This document shows, piece after piece, positions 32,501 to 42,038 of a stretch of 64,000 bases of DNA. Numbering within the stretch: position 1 is the stretch's first letter; each line of letters begins with the position of its first letter. A program made the translations under genes and the position numbers. The stretch comes from JAOAFX01 sp049700315 (GTDB lineage Bacteria > Hydrothermota > Tepidihabitantia > SM23-42 > JAOAFX01). The stretch is from NCBI GenBank assembly GCA_049700315.1, contig JBNAVN010000001.1, positions 1 through 64,000 on the forward strand, read 5' to 3'. The notes beneath the pieces were generated by a model, which was not told the DNA's origin, made no database searches, and worked only from the letters and a program-made list of their open reading frames with translations.

Positions 32501-34144
32501 ATGAAATATGCCTTGACCATAGCGATTATGCTATCGCTATCTTTTGGACTGATATATGAATCATTCAGGTATCAGTCTACTGCAGGAATGTTTGAGGATG
32601 ACTATGACCTGCTTTTTGACCCGGCAAGAATCTGTGAGATACAGGGTTCACGGGCATGGACAAGTCTATCCAATCTGGTCACGGGTAATGAAAATCTGTT
32701 TTCTAATGGAAGTGTCCCCTATATCCTGGTTGGCGGGGCAACAAACCTGGGCAAATTCTATCCTGGTATGGTCTATGACCATAGCGTTGACAAAACAGCC
32801 CTGGCAACCGGTCTTGTTGATCCCAATGGCAATCAGATATTTGGAGACGGTAAATTGACAACCATTGACTGGAATGACAATGATAACAATGGTGTCTATG
32901 ACCAGCGGATTATTGAGACGCAGACACGTTCAGCCTATGAACAGACAAAAGATAATGATGTCTTTGTTGGTCTGGGCTACAAATTGGATAATCTACGTTT
33001 AGGCCTTGGATATCTCAGGATTGATAATAAATCTATTCTGACCGACCCTTTGAATAACTTCACCTATGATTACACAGTGGAAGACCTCACGACAAATAGT
33101 TTTACGCTTATAAATAGGGCAGATTTTGCAGGTGATAATAACTACAATTATGGAGAAAATGACCTATTATTCAGTGTCTGGAAAGATATGGATAAGATAT
33201 CCATCGGACTCCTTGCGGGCTTTGGATTAATTGGCTATGGAGAAAAAGCAAATATTACAGGAGATTCTACGATTTATACAAATCCCGCTGATACAAACAC
33301 ATTCTACACCCGTGCCAATATCATTGATACTGCGAATCAGAAACAGTCGGGCAATGTTATGTCAGTCAATGTCCGCGCATTCTATAATTACAATGAAAAT
33401 GCCCAGGGTAGATTCTATCTGGGATTCTACAACCAATCCCTCAGTTATGGTGATAATGCTATGGACTACTATTACAAGACACGGGCAAATATCATGGCGC
33501 AATTTACCTGGGATACAACCAATACAATTACCTATTATGACGGTTCCTCAAACATCAAAGAGATCCAGATCGGCACAAAACAGCTCTTTATTGTTTCAGA
33601 AAGACTGAAATTAGGATTTGGCTTACTCCTGTCTACTTCATCTGTGTTTGATTCAACTCTTGCCAGAGATACAACGGTCTCAAGAAGAGTTTATGATGAC
33701 AATGATGGTGTCAGTTTTGACCCTGATGACTATGTGCAGACCATCTGGTCAAGTCAGACCTGGATGACAAAAATCACAGGTACGACCAGAGCCATTGCCC
33801 TTCCGATTGGTGTTGAATTCTATCTATTCCAGCCATTGGTTCTCAGACTTGGTGCCCAGCATACCTATACGATGGATGACTATACTACAGTCACCGAACT
33901 TGTCCAGTATGAACCACAAAGAACCAGAACTGTTGATGGCACAGGCACAGTTACCGAAGATCTGATTGATCCTAACCCTGCACCGATCGGTTCAGATGAG
34001 ACAAAAAAAGTGAATACACCTCAGACCGATTATTTCTATGGCATTGGTTGGGCAGTGAATGATAACCTGCAAATTGATCTAATGGGTTTTAATCAGTTAA
34101 CCAACCTGACAAATTGGAGAATTTCCGCAACATTGAAATTCTAA
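32501..34144 (+). CDS. Outer-membrane beta-barrel protein (unnamed family)
   Basis: 547 aa. A signal peptide (about 1-18) is followed by a short plug-like region (YQSTAGMFEDDYDLLFDPARICEI) and many amphipathic strands with aromatic girdles, such as VFVGLGYKLDNLRLGLGYLRID and GIGWAVNDNLQIDLMGFNQ. The end TNWRISATLKF closes with a terminal aromatic residue, as in BAM substrates. No named family recognised; the N-terminus recalls other FCB-group porin-like proteins. Strong GGGAGG ribosome-binding site. It forms a pair with the lipoprotein gene 63 bp downstream. Confidence 0.7.
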   Translation: MKYALTIAIMLSLSFGLIYESFRYQSTAGMFEDDYDLLFDPARICEIQGSRAWTSLSNLVTGNENLFSNGSVPYILVGGATNLGKFYPGMVYDHSVDKTALATGLVDPNGNQIFGDGKLTTIDWNDNDNNGVYDQRIIETQTRSAYEQTKDNDVFVGLGYKLDNLRLGLGYLRIDNKSILTDPLNNFTYDYTVEDLTTNSFTLINRADFAGDNNYNYGENDLLFSVWKDMDKISIGLLAGFGLIGYGEKANITGDSTIYTNPADTNTFYTRANIIDTANQKQSGNVMSVNVRAFYNYNENAQGRFYLGFYNQSLSYGDNAMDYYYKTRANIMAQFTWDTTNTITYYDGSSNIKEIQIGTKQLFIVSERLKLGFGLLLSTSSVFDSTLARDTTVSRRVYDDNDGVSFDPDDYVQTIWSSQTWMTKITGTTRAIALPIGVEFYLFQPLVLRLGAQHTYTMDDYTTVTELVQYEPQRTRTVDGTGTVTEDLIDPNPAPIGSDETKKVNTPQTDYFYGIGWAVNDNLQIDLMGFNQLTNLTNWRISATLKF

Positions 34145-34207
34145 GACCCCTGACCCTTCCATCCACCTTGAAGGAAGAGGTTATAAGAGGGGTGAAAGGA
34201 GTAAAAA

Positions 34208-35440
34208 ATGAAGAAATTGATATTTCTTGGGTTAAGTTTCCTGTTGGTGATTGCCTGTCAAAAGGCAGAGAATATCCTGTCACCAGACCCTGATATGCCT
34301 CAGGGTATTGGTGCAGGAAATCTGCCTACAGTGACAAGTATTACACCTGTCAACTACACTCAGATGACTGATCAGAATGGAAGCACCCCAGAAATTCAGG
34401 GTTTGATAACCGTAAGTTTTTCAGATTATATGGATCCTGCAAGTGTCACCAATAAAGACAACATCGTTATTCTGGATGTAAGAACCAATGCAACAATCTC
34501 AAGTAATCTGATTACCACCGAATACTACCCTGAGATCAAAACTCTCTATATCTCAATCTCTAATGTACCTGATTCTGGATCATTTCTACTCAGACTTGTT
34601 TCAGGCTCATCAGGAATGAAAAATATTTATGGCTCGCCACTTGATGGAGATAATGACGATTTTGCTGATGGCACGCCTTATGATGATTACCATTCAACAT
34701 TCTGGACCGCTCCGCTTTCTGATACACTTGTTGCCACATTCCAGCCTACGATAGATAACTTTGCGCCCGATACGATTGCTACTAATAATACCACGCCCCA
34801 GATACAAATCGGTTTTCCCGCAATATCACCGATGGACACAAATACATTGAATACAAATAATATAAAGCTTGCTGAAGAAAGCGGTGGTTCAGTTACACTA
34901 AACATTGTCTCTCGCGATCCCTATGGCATTGTTCTTCAACCCCAGAATCCATTGACAACTGGTAGAAATTACACAATTACTGTTGTCTGTAATAATATTA
35001 AAAGACTTGGTGATTCAAAAACACCTGCATACTTATTAAGGCTTGATGGCAATGATGATGGCCCTGAAGAAACTGAGCCGGATTTGCAATCCTATTTCCG
35101 GGTTGATGACCCAAATAATCCTCCAAGGATTCAAAGTGTGACCGCGATTGGGACAAGTGGTGTAATGATTACCTTCACAAGATTGACAGATAATTCAACT
35201 ATTAATGCAAACAACATTATGGTTTATGATAACAGTGGCTATGTGCCTGGTGATATGAGAATCTATACGAATACTGGTGGCGATCGTACTATTGTAGATT
35301 ACTACTACAAGAGAACTATTGGTGGTGGTCGTCGCGTATGGATTTCAAGACAAGTACAAGCAACAAATGGATACAATCTTGACGGTAATGGTAATGGCAT
35401 TGGCGGCGAACCATGGGATGATTATAAGAGTGCATTCTAA
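34208..35440 (+). CDS. Lipoprotein with Ig-like (Big_5-type) domains
   Basis: 410 aa. The lipobox LLVIAC (cysteine at residue 17) marks a lipoprotein. Three similar beta domains follow: the first with TVTSITPVNYTQMTD...ITVSFSDYMDPASVTNKDNIVI, typical of Big_5 Ig-like domains, the second near residues 175-270 (TPQIQIGFPAISPMDTNTLNTNNI), and the third near 305-400. It probably serves as surface or periplasmic partner of the beta-barrel encoded just before it. AAAGGAG site before the ATG. A strong terminator follows at 35466-35496. Confidence 0.78.
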   Translation: MKKLIFLGLSFLLVIACQKAENILSPDPDMPQGIGAGNLPTVTSITPVNYTQMTDQNGSTPEIQGLITVSFSDYMDPASVTNKDNIVILDVRTNATISSNLITTEYYPEIKTLYISISNVPDSGSFLLRLVSGSSGMKNIYGSPLDGDNDDFADGTPYDDYHSTFWTAPLSDTLVATFQPTIDNFAPDTIATNNTTPQIQIGFPAISPMDTNTLNTNNIKLAEESGGSVTLNIVSRDPYGIVLQPQNPLTTGRNYTITVVCNNIKRLGDSKTPAYLLRLDGNDDGPEETEPDLQSYFRVDDPNNPPRIQSVTAIGTSGVMITFTRLTDNSTINANNIMVYDNSGYVPGDMRIYTNTGGDRTIVDYYYKRTIGGGRRVWISRQVQATNGYNLDGNGNGIGGEPWDDYKSAF

Positions 35441-35465
35441 GGGTTGAAATTGAAACAGGAATGGT

Positions 35466-35496
35466 AAAGGGAAGGGCAATCCGCCCTTCCCTTTTT
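35466..35496 (+). terminator. Rho-independent terminator
   Basis: AAAGGGAAGGGC (35466-35477) and GCCCTTCCCTTT (35483-35494) form a perfect 12-bp stem with loop AATCC, followed by a short T run. Confidence 0.88.
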
Positions 35497-35512
35497 GATT
35501 AAGGGAGGTGTA

Positions 35513-35803
35513 ATGGATTTGAACGAATACCAAGAAATCATAAAAGAAATATATTTTGAAAAAGACTCAAACAGGAGTCTTGATAAGACATTTAACTGGC
35601 TTGTTGAAGAAACCGGAGAACTGGCACGGGCAATTCGCAAAAAGGATAAAAAAATGATCACTGAAGAATTTGCTGATTGCCTTGCCTGGTTATTATCAGT
35701 TGGTTCTATCCTTGGCATTGATGCAGAAAAGGCAATGGAGAAATACGCCAAGGGATGCCCAAAATGTGGGAAAATGCCGTGTGGATGTAATGAAGATGGT
35801 TGA
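35513..35803 (+). CDS. MazG-like nucleotide pyrophosphohydrolase
   Basis: 96 aa from ATG 35513, which has an AAGGGAGGTG site; an in-frame TTG at 35495 lies in the terminator. The all-alpha NTP-pyrophosphatase motif is visible: TFNWLVEETGELARAI (EExxE) and EEFADCLAWLL (ExxD). The C-terminus has a CPKCGKMPCGC cluster that could bind zinc and is common in this short archaeal/bacterial MazG subgroup. It would hydrolyse non-canonical or excess NTPs in the cytoplasm. Confidence 0.83.
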   Translation: MDLNEYQEIIKEIYFEKDSNRSLDKTFNWLVEETGELARAIRKKDKKMITEEFADCLAWLLSVGSILGIDAEKAMEKYAKGCPKCGKMPCGCNEDG

Positions 35804-35828
35804 TGGGTTAGGGTTGGGAAGCTAGTTT

Positions 35829-36272
35829 ATGAATCGCAGTAAAAAAATAGCCAGTTTTAGAGATCTAGAAATCTATCAAGAATCATACAATGCGGCAATT
35901 ATGGTCATAAAAAGAATAATCCCTAAGTTGCCGCTGGAGGAAAAATACGACTTAGGCAGTCAATTAAGACGATCGGTTAAAGCAATTCCCAGGCTTATTG
36001 CAGAGGGATATTCCAAAAGACACCAGACCAAAGGTTTTCAGAAATATTTAGATGATGCACTTGCTGAAAGCAATGAGACAATTGTCTCACTCAGTCAAGT
36101 TCGTGATATATATGGTGTTGAAACTGATTTTTGTAATAAACTCATAAATGAATATGAAATTATTTCGCGTCAGATTTATCGTTTGACATTGATATGGGAA
36201 TCCTTTGGCAAAAGAAAAAGACCAACATCTCAACCTAAACCCAATGACCATAACATAGAGGAGGTAAAGTGA
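35829..36272 (+). CDS. Four-helix-bundle protein (S23 / 23S rRNA-intervening-sequence type)
   Basis: 147 aa. The signature FRDLEIYQESYNAAIMVIK, then LPLEEKYDLGSQLRRSVKAIPRLIAEGYSKR and YLDDALAESNETIVSLSQVRD, is the S23 family, first found in intervening sequences of 23S rRNA genes but often free-standing. Function unknown; members form pentameric helical bundles. The C-terminal tail (KRKRPTSQPKP) ends with codons that supply the GAGGAGGTAAA ribosome-binding site and the GTG start of the next gene (4-nt overlap). A remnant of a second S23 gene sits in the next module copy (43685-43783). Confidence 0.85.
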   Translation: MNRSKKIASFRDLEIYQESYNAAIMVIKRIIPKLPLEEKYDLGSQLRRSVKAIPRLIAEGYSKRHQTKGFQKYLDDALAESNETIVSLSQVRDIYGVETDFCNKLINEYEIISRQIYRLTLIWESFGKRKRPTSQPKPNDHNIEEVK

Positions 36273-37354
36273 CCTTTTTTCTCTTGATATTCACAACCAC
36301 CATCTCCCCACCCGGGGTGGTGCGGGCTTATGATGCGCCTGATGATGGCGGTGGTGCTGTAATAATAGAATGGCAGTTGTCACCAGATGATGCCATTATT
36401 GACGGTTATGAAATCTACCGGAGCGAAAATGGAATAGATTTTGAAAAGGTAGGATTTATCGGCAGGAGTAGAAATTCCATTGATGACCAGACCGAAGATG
36501 GAACGAAATATTACTACAGAGTTGCTTCCCTGAAAGATACCGTAAGAGTATTTTCAGATATATCTTCACCGGTTATGAGTTCTGCCCAGTGGATTGACCG
36601 CAATAAAATCAATATCCTCGTTGCATTGATGATTTTTGGTGGCATCATATTATATTATGTTTATCACGCAAAAAAAGGCAAAGAATTATACATTCGTAGA
36701 ATCGCTGGACTTCAAGCAGTGGATGATGCAGTGGGCAGGGCAACAGAAATGGGCAAACCACTATTGTATATTCCGGGAATAGGCTATATAGAATATATTG
36801 CCACGATTGCATCAATGAACATCCTGGGAGAAGTAGCAAAGAAAGTTGCTCAGTATGATACCAAGTTCATAAATCCTCATGCTGACCCAATCGTTTATAC
36901 TGTAGCACGGGAAATCATAAAAGAGGCATATACCAAAGTGGGGAGGCCAGACGCCTTCAATCCTGATTGCGTCTATTTTATTACTGATTCCCAATTTGCC
37001 TTTGCCGCTGCCTGTGATGGTATAATGGTCCGTGAGCAACCAGCCGCGAATTTTTTGATTGGCTGGTTCCGTGCTGAATCTCTCATTCTTGCCGAAACCG
37101 GTGCTTCAACTGGGGCAATCCAAATTGCGGGAACCGACCAGTTGTCACAATTGCCTTTCTTTGTCACTGCCTGCGATTATACATTGATTGGAGAAGAGTT
37201 ATATGCAGCATCCGCATATATTTCAAAAGAACCATTGCTTTTAGGAGCCATCAAGGGGGAAGACCTTATTAAACTCATCATTGGTATTGTACTGATTTGC
37301 GCCTCGGTCATCGGTCTTAGCACGAAATTCCCAATCTTGAATTTGTTTAGATAG
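36269..37354 (+). CDS. Module A, component 1: FN3-TM-DUF6754-like membrane protein
   Basis: 361 aa from GTG. Signal-like N-terminus, one FN3-like domain (about 15-95; AYDAPDDGGGAVIIEWQLSP...YYYRVASLKD), a membrane helix (about 111-129), then a cytoplasmic-side domain beginning with basic KKGKELYIRRIAGLQAVDDAVGRATEMGKP and containing DPIVYTVAREIIKEAYTKVGRPDAFNPD, GASTGAIQIAGTDQLSQLPFF and ACDYTLIGEELYAASAYIS. A last hydrophobic segment ends the protein. This C-terminal region is, as far as I recall, the DUF6754 family. Function is not known. It opens a four-gene unit with 9-nt or overlapping gaps. Confidence 0.8.
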   Translation: MTFFLLIFTTTISPPGVVRAYDAPDDGGGAVIIEWQLSPDDAIIDGYEIYRSENGIDFEKVGFIGRSRNSIDDQTEDGTKYYYRVASLKDTVRVFSDISSPVMSSAQWIDRNKINILVALMIFGGIILYYVYHAKKGKELYIRRIAGLQAVDDAVGRATEMGKPLLYIPGIGYIEYIATIASMNILGEVAKKVAQYDTKFINPHADPIVYTVAREIIKEAYTKVGRPDAFNPDCVYFITDSQFAFAAACDGIMVREQPAANFLIGWFRAESLILAETGASTGAIQIAGTDQLSQLPFFVTACDYTLIGEELYAASAYISKEPLLLGAIKGEDLIKLIIGIVLICASVIGLSTKFPILNLFR

Positions 37355-37363
37355 GAGGATGAT

Positions 37364-38023
37364 ATGAAAAGAACACTCCCTCTGATTTTAGTCTTCATCT
37401 TTGGAATTTGTGGTATTATTCCATTTTTAATACCACATCCTTATGTCCAGGGAACCGATGAGTTGTTACGTAATGATTTATTAAGAATCCTCGCTGCATT
37501 CGCGCTGGTCTTAGGATTAGGGAGTCTACTGAGTGTCCACTTTGAAAAAATTCGTCGGCATAGACAAAACTGGCAATATTCCTATGTTTTACTCATTGTC
37601 TTTTTTGTCACTTCAATCATCGGTCTTTTCGGTGGAGTTGCCGGTACCGGACCATTGCCGACAAAAATCGGTGCATTCCCTTTTGACATCCAAACAATTT
37701 ATATGAATATTGAAGTTCCGCTTGGTTCTACAATGTTTGCGCTATTGGCATTTTTGATGGCATCTGCTGCATACCGTGCTTTCCGTGCCCGCTCAACCGA
37801 AGCAAGTCTACTTCTTGTCGCAGCATTTATCGTAATGATTGGTATCCTCCCCCTTGGGAATAAAATTTCACCACATCTTCCTTCATTCGCCCAATGGATT
37901 ATGGATGTCCCAAATGTTGCGGGTAAAAGAGGTATTGGCTTTGGCATCGCCCTTGGCTCATTGGCAACAGCACTGAAAATCATTCTTGGAATAGAAAGGT
38001 CATGGCTTGGAGGTGGTGAATGA
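37364..38023 (+). CDS. Module A, component 2: polytopic membrane protein
   Basis: 219 aa with about six membrane helices. The N-terminal helix is followed by LLRILAAFALVLGLGSLLSVHFEKIRR, a helix with FVTSIIGLFGGVAGTGPLP, then VPLGSTMFALLAFLMASAAYRAFRARSTEASLLLVAAFIVMIG and IMDVPNVAGKRGIGFGIALGSLATALKIILGIERSWLGG. The loop YRAFRAR and the end GIERxxxGG are invariant in all three copies in this window (42039-42716, 63676-64000). Not a known transporter family that I can name. Its stop overlaps component 3 by 4 nt. Confidence 0.75.
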   Translation: MKRTLPLILVFIFGICGIIPFLIPHPYVQGTDELLRNDLLRILAAFALVLGLGSLLSVHFEKIRRHRQNWQYSYVLLIVFFVTSIIGLFGGVAGTGPLPTKIGAFPFDIQTIYMNIEVPLGSTMFALLAFLMASAAYRAFRARSTEASLLLVAAFIVMIGILPLGNKISPHLPSFAQWIMDVPNVAGKRGIGFGIALGSLATALKIILGIERSWLGGGE

Positions 38024-38883
38024 AGATTGTTGATCTAATGCTAAAGATTGACCGAAGAATCATCTATCTTGCCCTTGCTATTGTAGTAATTGTTCCATTG
38101 ATTATAAAGTCCCCTCAGCATGTCCGAGTGATGACACCAGTTGAAAAACTTTTCAATGCGGTTGACACAATTCATCAGGATAAAGCAATGATTCTTGACT
38201 GCGATTATGACCCTCAAACACAACCAGAATTGGAGCCTATGGCAATTGCTGTTCTCAGACACGCCTTCAAGAAAAGAATCAAGGTGCTGGTCTTGAGTTT
38301 ATATGTGCAACCATTGGGGCTGGCAAAAGCCGCCTTAGACCAAACCGTGCAAGAACATAACCGCGAAGCAAAAACGAATGAAGATAGTCTAATCTATGGA
38401 AGAGATTATGTCTTTTTAGGATGGCAGCCACCACCAATTGTTCCAATGCTCGGTATGGGTGAGAGTATTACCAAGGTTTACAAAAAAGATTATTACGGTC
38501 ATCAGACAGATTCTCTGCCCCTGATGAAGACGATAAAGAACTACAATAATATTGAACTACTCGTATCACTGAGTGGTGCTGATACACCTCTTCTCTGGGT
38601 TGCCTATGCTCAAAACAGATTTGGAGTTCCGGTTGGTGCTGGGTGTACGGCTGTTTCAGCATCTGATTTCTATCCCTATCTTCAGACCGGTCAATTTTCT
38701 GGTCTATTGATCGGAATGAAGGGCGGTGCTGAATATGAAGAAATCGTAGAAGGAAAACTCGGAATACAGAGAAGAAGAAAGGCGAGCGAATCGCTTCTTT
38801 CACTTACTTATGCCCATTTGATAATGATATTATTTATTATTATTGGTAACATAGGTTATTTCATCAAGAGGAGGCAGAAATGA
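38020..38883 (+). CDS. Module A, component 3: double-anchored extracytoplasmic-domain protein
   Basis: 287 aa. A basic N-terminus (LKIDRRIIYLALAIVVIVPLII) gives the first membrane helix, and a helix near residues 264-281 followed by KRRQK gives the second, so the large middle domain should be outside the cytoplasm. That domain begins ILDCDYDPQTQPELEPMAIAVLRHAFKKRIKVLVLSLY, like a Rossmann-type alpha/beta fold, and ends ASDFYPYLQTGQFSGLLIGMKGGAEYEEIV. The DYDP and YLQTGQ-SG-K/GAxEYE blocks are kept in copies B and C. Fold and function are not assigned. 4-nt overlaps on both sides. Confidence 0.75.
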   Translation: MKIVDLMLKIDRRIIYLALAIVVIVPLIIKSPQHVRVMTPVEKLFNAVDTIHQDKAMILDCDYDPQTQPELEPMAIAVLRHAFKKRIKVLVLSLYVQPLGLAKAALDQTVQEHNREAKTNEDSLIYGRDYVFLGWQPPPIVPMLGMGESITKVYKKDYYGHQTDSLPLMKTIKNYNNIELLVSLSGADTPLLWVAYAQNRFGVPVGAGCTAVSASDFYPYLQTGQFSGLLIGMKGGAEYEEIVEGKLGIQRRRKASESLLSLTYAHLIMILFIIIGNIGYFIKRRQK

Positions 38884-39521
38884 GTTTCAGTCATGACCCC
38901 TGGATCTGGATTAGTTCACTTTTGAGCCTTGCAATATTCTCTTTTCTTTACAAAGATAACCCATTCTACAAATTTGCTGAACATGTCTTTGTTGGCGCAG
39001 CAAATGGCTATGCAGTAACATTCTACTGGCACAATATCCTGGTTCCCTCACTCTTTGACCCGTTATTCAGACAAGGAAAATTACTTTATATAATAATCTT
39101 TGTTGTTGGTATACTATACTTCACAAGATTTATTCCTAAGATTTCCTGGCTTGTTAGAATACCAATTGCCATTCAAATTGGTTATTATACAGGTGCTGCT
39201 ATTCCCGCAACCATACAAGCGGATATCATAAAGCAAATTCAGGGAACAATTCTTACAAAAGAGAACTTCCTCGCCTGGCATGCGGGAAACACGGGCATAG
39301 TCTGGTCAGTGATTCTGCTTGTTGGTGTCCTGTGCACTCTTTCCTACTTCTATTTTTCCCGAGAACACAAAGGAGTACTAAAAGTCACTTCACGCATTGG
39401 TATTGTTTTTATTATGATCGGTTTTGGTGCGGCATTCGGTTATACAGTAATGGCTAGGGTGAGCCTTTTGATTGGTCGGTTACAATTTCTACTGGGCCCC
39501 TGGCTGGGAATAATTAAATAA
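38880..39521 (+). CDS. Module A, component 4: polytopic membrane protein
   Basis: 213 aa with about six membrane helices. Conserved blocks shared with 43773-44393 and 62209-62826: WI-SSLLSLAIFSFLYKDNPFYKFAEHVFVG-A-GY at the start, FIPKISWLVRIPIA, IQADIIKQIQGT, YFSREHKGVL and GFGAAFGYTVMARVSLLIGRLQFLLGPWLGII at the end. The short loop FSKEHKG and the ending are nearly invariant. No known family that I can name. Translation is coupled to component 3 by overlap. Confidence 0.75.
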   Translation: MSFSHDPWIWISSLLSLAIFSFLYKDNPFYKFAEHVFVGAANGYAVTFYWHNILVPSLFDPLFRQGKLLYIIIFVVGILYFTRFIPKISWLVRIPIAIQIGYYTGAAIPATIQADIIKQIQGTILTKENFLAWHAGNTGIVWSVILLVGVLCTLSYFYFSREHKGVLKVTSRIGIVFIMIGFGAAFGYTVMARVSLLIGRLQFLLGPWLGIIK

Positions 39522-39615
39522 CAAATACTGGTTAGATTGTTAAATGGTTAAATAAACAAAGGTAATAAAGGGAATTTTAAAGAGAAGGTGGTATTACTAA
39601 AATAAGACTAAAAAA

Positions 39616-39650
39616 TGCAACATTTCTCTGCCTGGCAGAAAAATGTTGCA
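39616..39650. repeat. 35-nt near-perfect hairpin after module A
   Basis: TGCAACATTT (39616-39625) pairs with AAATGTTGCA (39641-39650); inside, CTGCC pairs with GGCAG. No T run follows, so it may be a structural or processing element rather than a classical terminator of module A. Confidence 0.6.
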
Positions 39651-39666
39651 AAATGTAAGATTTATC

Positions 39667-39694
39667 TTGATTTTTATGGAATAACAAATATACT
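39667..39694 (+). promoter_or_regulatory. Sigma70-like promoter of module B
   Basis: TTGATT (39667-39672), 16-nt spacer, TATACT (39689-39694). It is followed by about 110 nt of leader and an AAAAGGGG site before ATG 39814. Confidence 0.5.
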
Positions 39695-39813
39695 TAAGAG
39701 TAGCTTCATATCGGTCAAATCCGACTGTGAAAAATTAAATTGCTGATTTTTATTGGAACATGAATGTAAGGCAACGTTTGAAGATGGGCGCACAATTATA
39801 AAAAGGGGTGTTT

Positions 39814-41931
39814 ATGATGAACTCCATATTTTTTATCTTTGTTTTCTCGGTCCTGAATCCGCCCGAAAATGTTCGGGCATTGAAGGTAATCAATCAGGAT
39901 AGCATCAGCATCACCATCACCTGGGATGTAAAAGAAGAAAAGGATTTTGATGGTTTTGAAATCTATCGCTCAAAATATAAACTCTTAAAAACTGTATTTC
40001 AGGATACCATCTTTATTGATAATGATATCAAGACTGATAACGAATATCTCTATGATATAGTAAAAAAAGAAAGAATGAAGGAATACAACCATCAAAAGAA
40101 TTTTCTAAAGGTCGTCTCAATCGGTTATTTAGTTATAAAAGATACAATTAATAAAAGGAATATCATAAAATGGAGAAGACCAAATGACCTCTACCTCGGC
40201 GAAACTTATGAGATATGGCGCACAGAAAAGAATGGCGATTATGAACTCCTCGGTAGTGTGGATAAGAACCAAAAAAGTTTCCGTGATACGACAATGAAGG
40301 ATGGGGTAAAATACTTCTATAAGGTTGCAGGGATAAAAGGGAATGAAAAAATATTCTCAGAGCCATCTTCTCCACTCTTTACCATTGGCACTCCAAAATT
40401 TATCCATACTTGTGATATTCCCAATGACGAAGGAGAAGGTTTCAGAATAACCTGGGAACCGTCTCCAAATTATGATATGATAAAGAGTTATGCATTGCTG
40501 CGCCTTGTCTATGATTCTATCGCTGCATTCAAAGATACCTTTTCTTATACTGATACAACTATAAAAAAAGATATTGAATACCATTACTACATTGGGAAAA
40601 ACTATCAGATCACAATGCCGGCAAAGATTGTAGCAGATTCAATAGGAATGACAGGTAGGGTAATAAAAATAGAATGGAAACTAAATCCGAAAGTTATTGG
40701 TCAGAATTATGACCTTACCCTTGTCTATCGTGCTGAAAGAGATAGTGCTGATAGATTCAAATATGTTGATTATACTGCACCGGATGAAACAAAGTTTTTG
40801 GATGGAACTGCAGAACCAGATAAAGAATATATCTATGAAGCAAGGGCGGTTAAGGAAATCTCAATCCCATTCAAGATTGAAAAGGATACAATCATCAATG
40901 GCAAAAGAAGTATTTCACTTTTCTGGAAAGGTTCAAAAGAACCACCTGAATTCTTGGGATATTATGTAATGCGGGCAGAAAAGGATAGTGGAAATTATGG
41001 TGTTTATGCACGTCTGGGAACTCAGATAGATAAATATCAGGACCGGGTTGGTATATATAACGGAATTCCTTATGCTTACCAGATTGTAGCAATAACAAAA
41101 GATGGAGAAAGAATATCATCAAAGACAACACCTTATGTGGTTGCTTCTCCCCAGTGGTTTCATACCGGTAGAATAAATGCCCTGATTGGCATTGTGATAT
41201 TCATCTTTCTCGTCATATTCTTTATGGAATATACAAAAAAGGCAAAAAAGGATATCTTTGTGCGGCGCATTGCAGGTTTGTCAGCAATTGATGAGGCAGT
41301 GGGCAGGGCAACAGAAATGGGAAGACCAATTCTCTATGTTCCCGGGACATCGGTCATTGACGATGTCGCAACAATTGCATCTTTGAATATTCTTGCTGAA
41401 GTCGCAAAAAAGACTGCGCAGTATAATACGCCATTAATCGTCCCCAACCGTGACCCGATTGTCTATACAGTCGCTCGCGAGGTTGTTAAAGAATCCTATA
41501 ACAAAGTAGGCAGACCTGATGCATTTAATCCTGATAGTGTATATTTCGTCACTGATTCCCAGTTTGCCTATGCAGCAGCAGTAAGCGGCATTATGATCAG
41601 AGAAAAACCCGCAACAAATTTTCTGGTTGGAATGTTCTGGGCAGAATCTTTGATTATGGCAGAAAGCGGTGCATCTACTGGTGCAATACAGATTGCAGGA
41701 ACAGATGCAGTTACACAACTGCCATTCTTTATCACGGCCTGCGATTATACACTCATTGGTGAAGAACTATATGCAGCAAGTGCATACATCTCAAGGAACC
41801 CAACGCTTTTAGCCGCGCTGAAGAGTCAGGATTATTGCAAATTAGTAATTGCCGGGGTGATGGCAATAGCAACATTCCTTGCCCTTTTAAAAATCGGCAT
41901 CCCGGTATTTAATTTATTCAATATTCAATGA
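39814..41931 (+). CDS. Module B, component 1: multi-FN3-TM-DUF6754-like membrane protein
   Basis: 705 aa from ATG 39814 (AAGGGG site; an in-frame GTG at 39808 overlaps that site). The exported part holds about five FN3-like repeats, each with an EIYR/IWRT-type strand and a Y-x-Y-x-V strand, against one in module A. The membrane helix (about 453-471) and the C-terminal domain (KKDIFVRRIAGLSAIDEAVGRATEMGRP; VAREVVKESYNKVGRPDAFNPD; GASTGAIQIAGTDAVTQLPFF) closely follow the module A protein. The duplication has therefore kept the membrane core and enlarged the extracellular stalk or binding region. Confidence 0.82.
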   Translation: MMNSIFFIFVFSVLNPPENVRALKVINQDSISITITWDVKEEKDFDGFEIYRSKYKLLKTVFQDTIFIDNDIKTDNEYLYDIVKKERMKEYNHQKNFLKVVSIGYLVIKDTINKRNIIKWRRPNDLYLGETYEIWRTEKNGDYELLGSVDKNQKSFRDTTMKDGVKYFYKVAGIKGNEKIFSEPSSPLFTIGTPKFIHTCDIPNDEGEGFRITWEPSPNYDMIKSYALLRLVYDSIAAFKDTFSYTDTTIKKDIEYHYYIGKNYQITMPAKIVADSIGMTGRVIKIEWKLNPKVIGQNYDLTLVYRAERDSADRFKYVDYTAPDETKFLDGTAEPDKEYIYEARAVKEISIPFKIEKDTIINGKRSISLFWKGSKEPPEFLGYYVMRAEKDSGNYGVYARLGTQIDKYQDRVGIYNGIPYAYQIVAITKDGERISSKTTPYVVASPQWFHTGRINALIGIVIFIFLVIFFMEYTKKAKKDIFVRRIAGLSAIDEAVGRATEMGRPILYVPGTSVIDDVATIASLNILAEVAKKTAQYNTPLIVPNRDPIVYTVAREVVKESYNKVGRPDAFNPDSVYFVTDSQFAYAAAVSGIMIREKPATNFLVGMFWAESLIMAESGASTGAIQIAGTDAVTQLPFFITACDYTLIGEELYAASAYISRNPTLLAALKSQDYCKLVIAGVMAIATFLALLKIGIPVFNLFNIQ

Positions 41932-41938
41932 AAAAAGT

Positions 41939-42022
41939 TGGTTAAATGGTTAAAAGGTTAGATATAAAAAAGAATGGTATCTTGTTGTTGTTCCAATTAT
42001 TTAACCAATTACCATTTAACCA
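41939..42022. repeat. Inverted TGGTTAAATGGT words between module B genes 1 and 2
   Basis: TGGTTAAATGGT (41939-41950) and ACCATTTAACCA (42011-42022) are exact inverted copies. The same word recurs at 43635-43650 and near 39540, all in gaps of the module region. Confidence 0.75.
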
Positions 42023-42038
42023 AAAATAAGGAGGTCTT

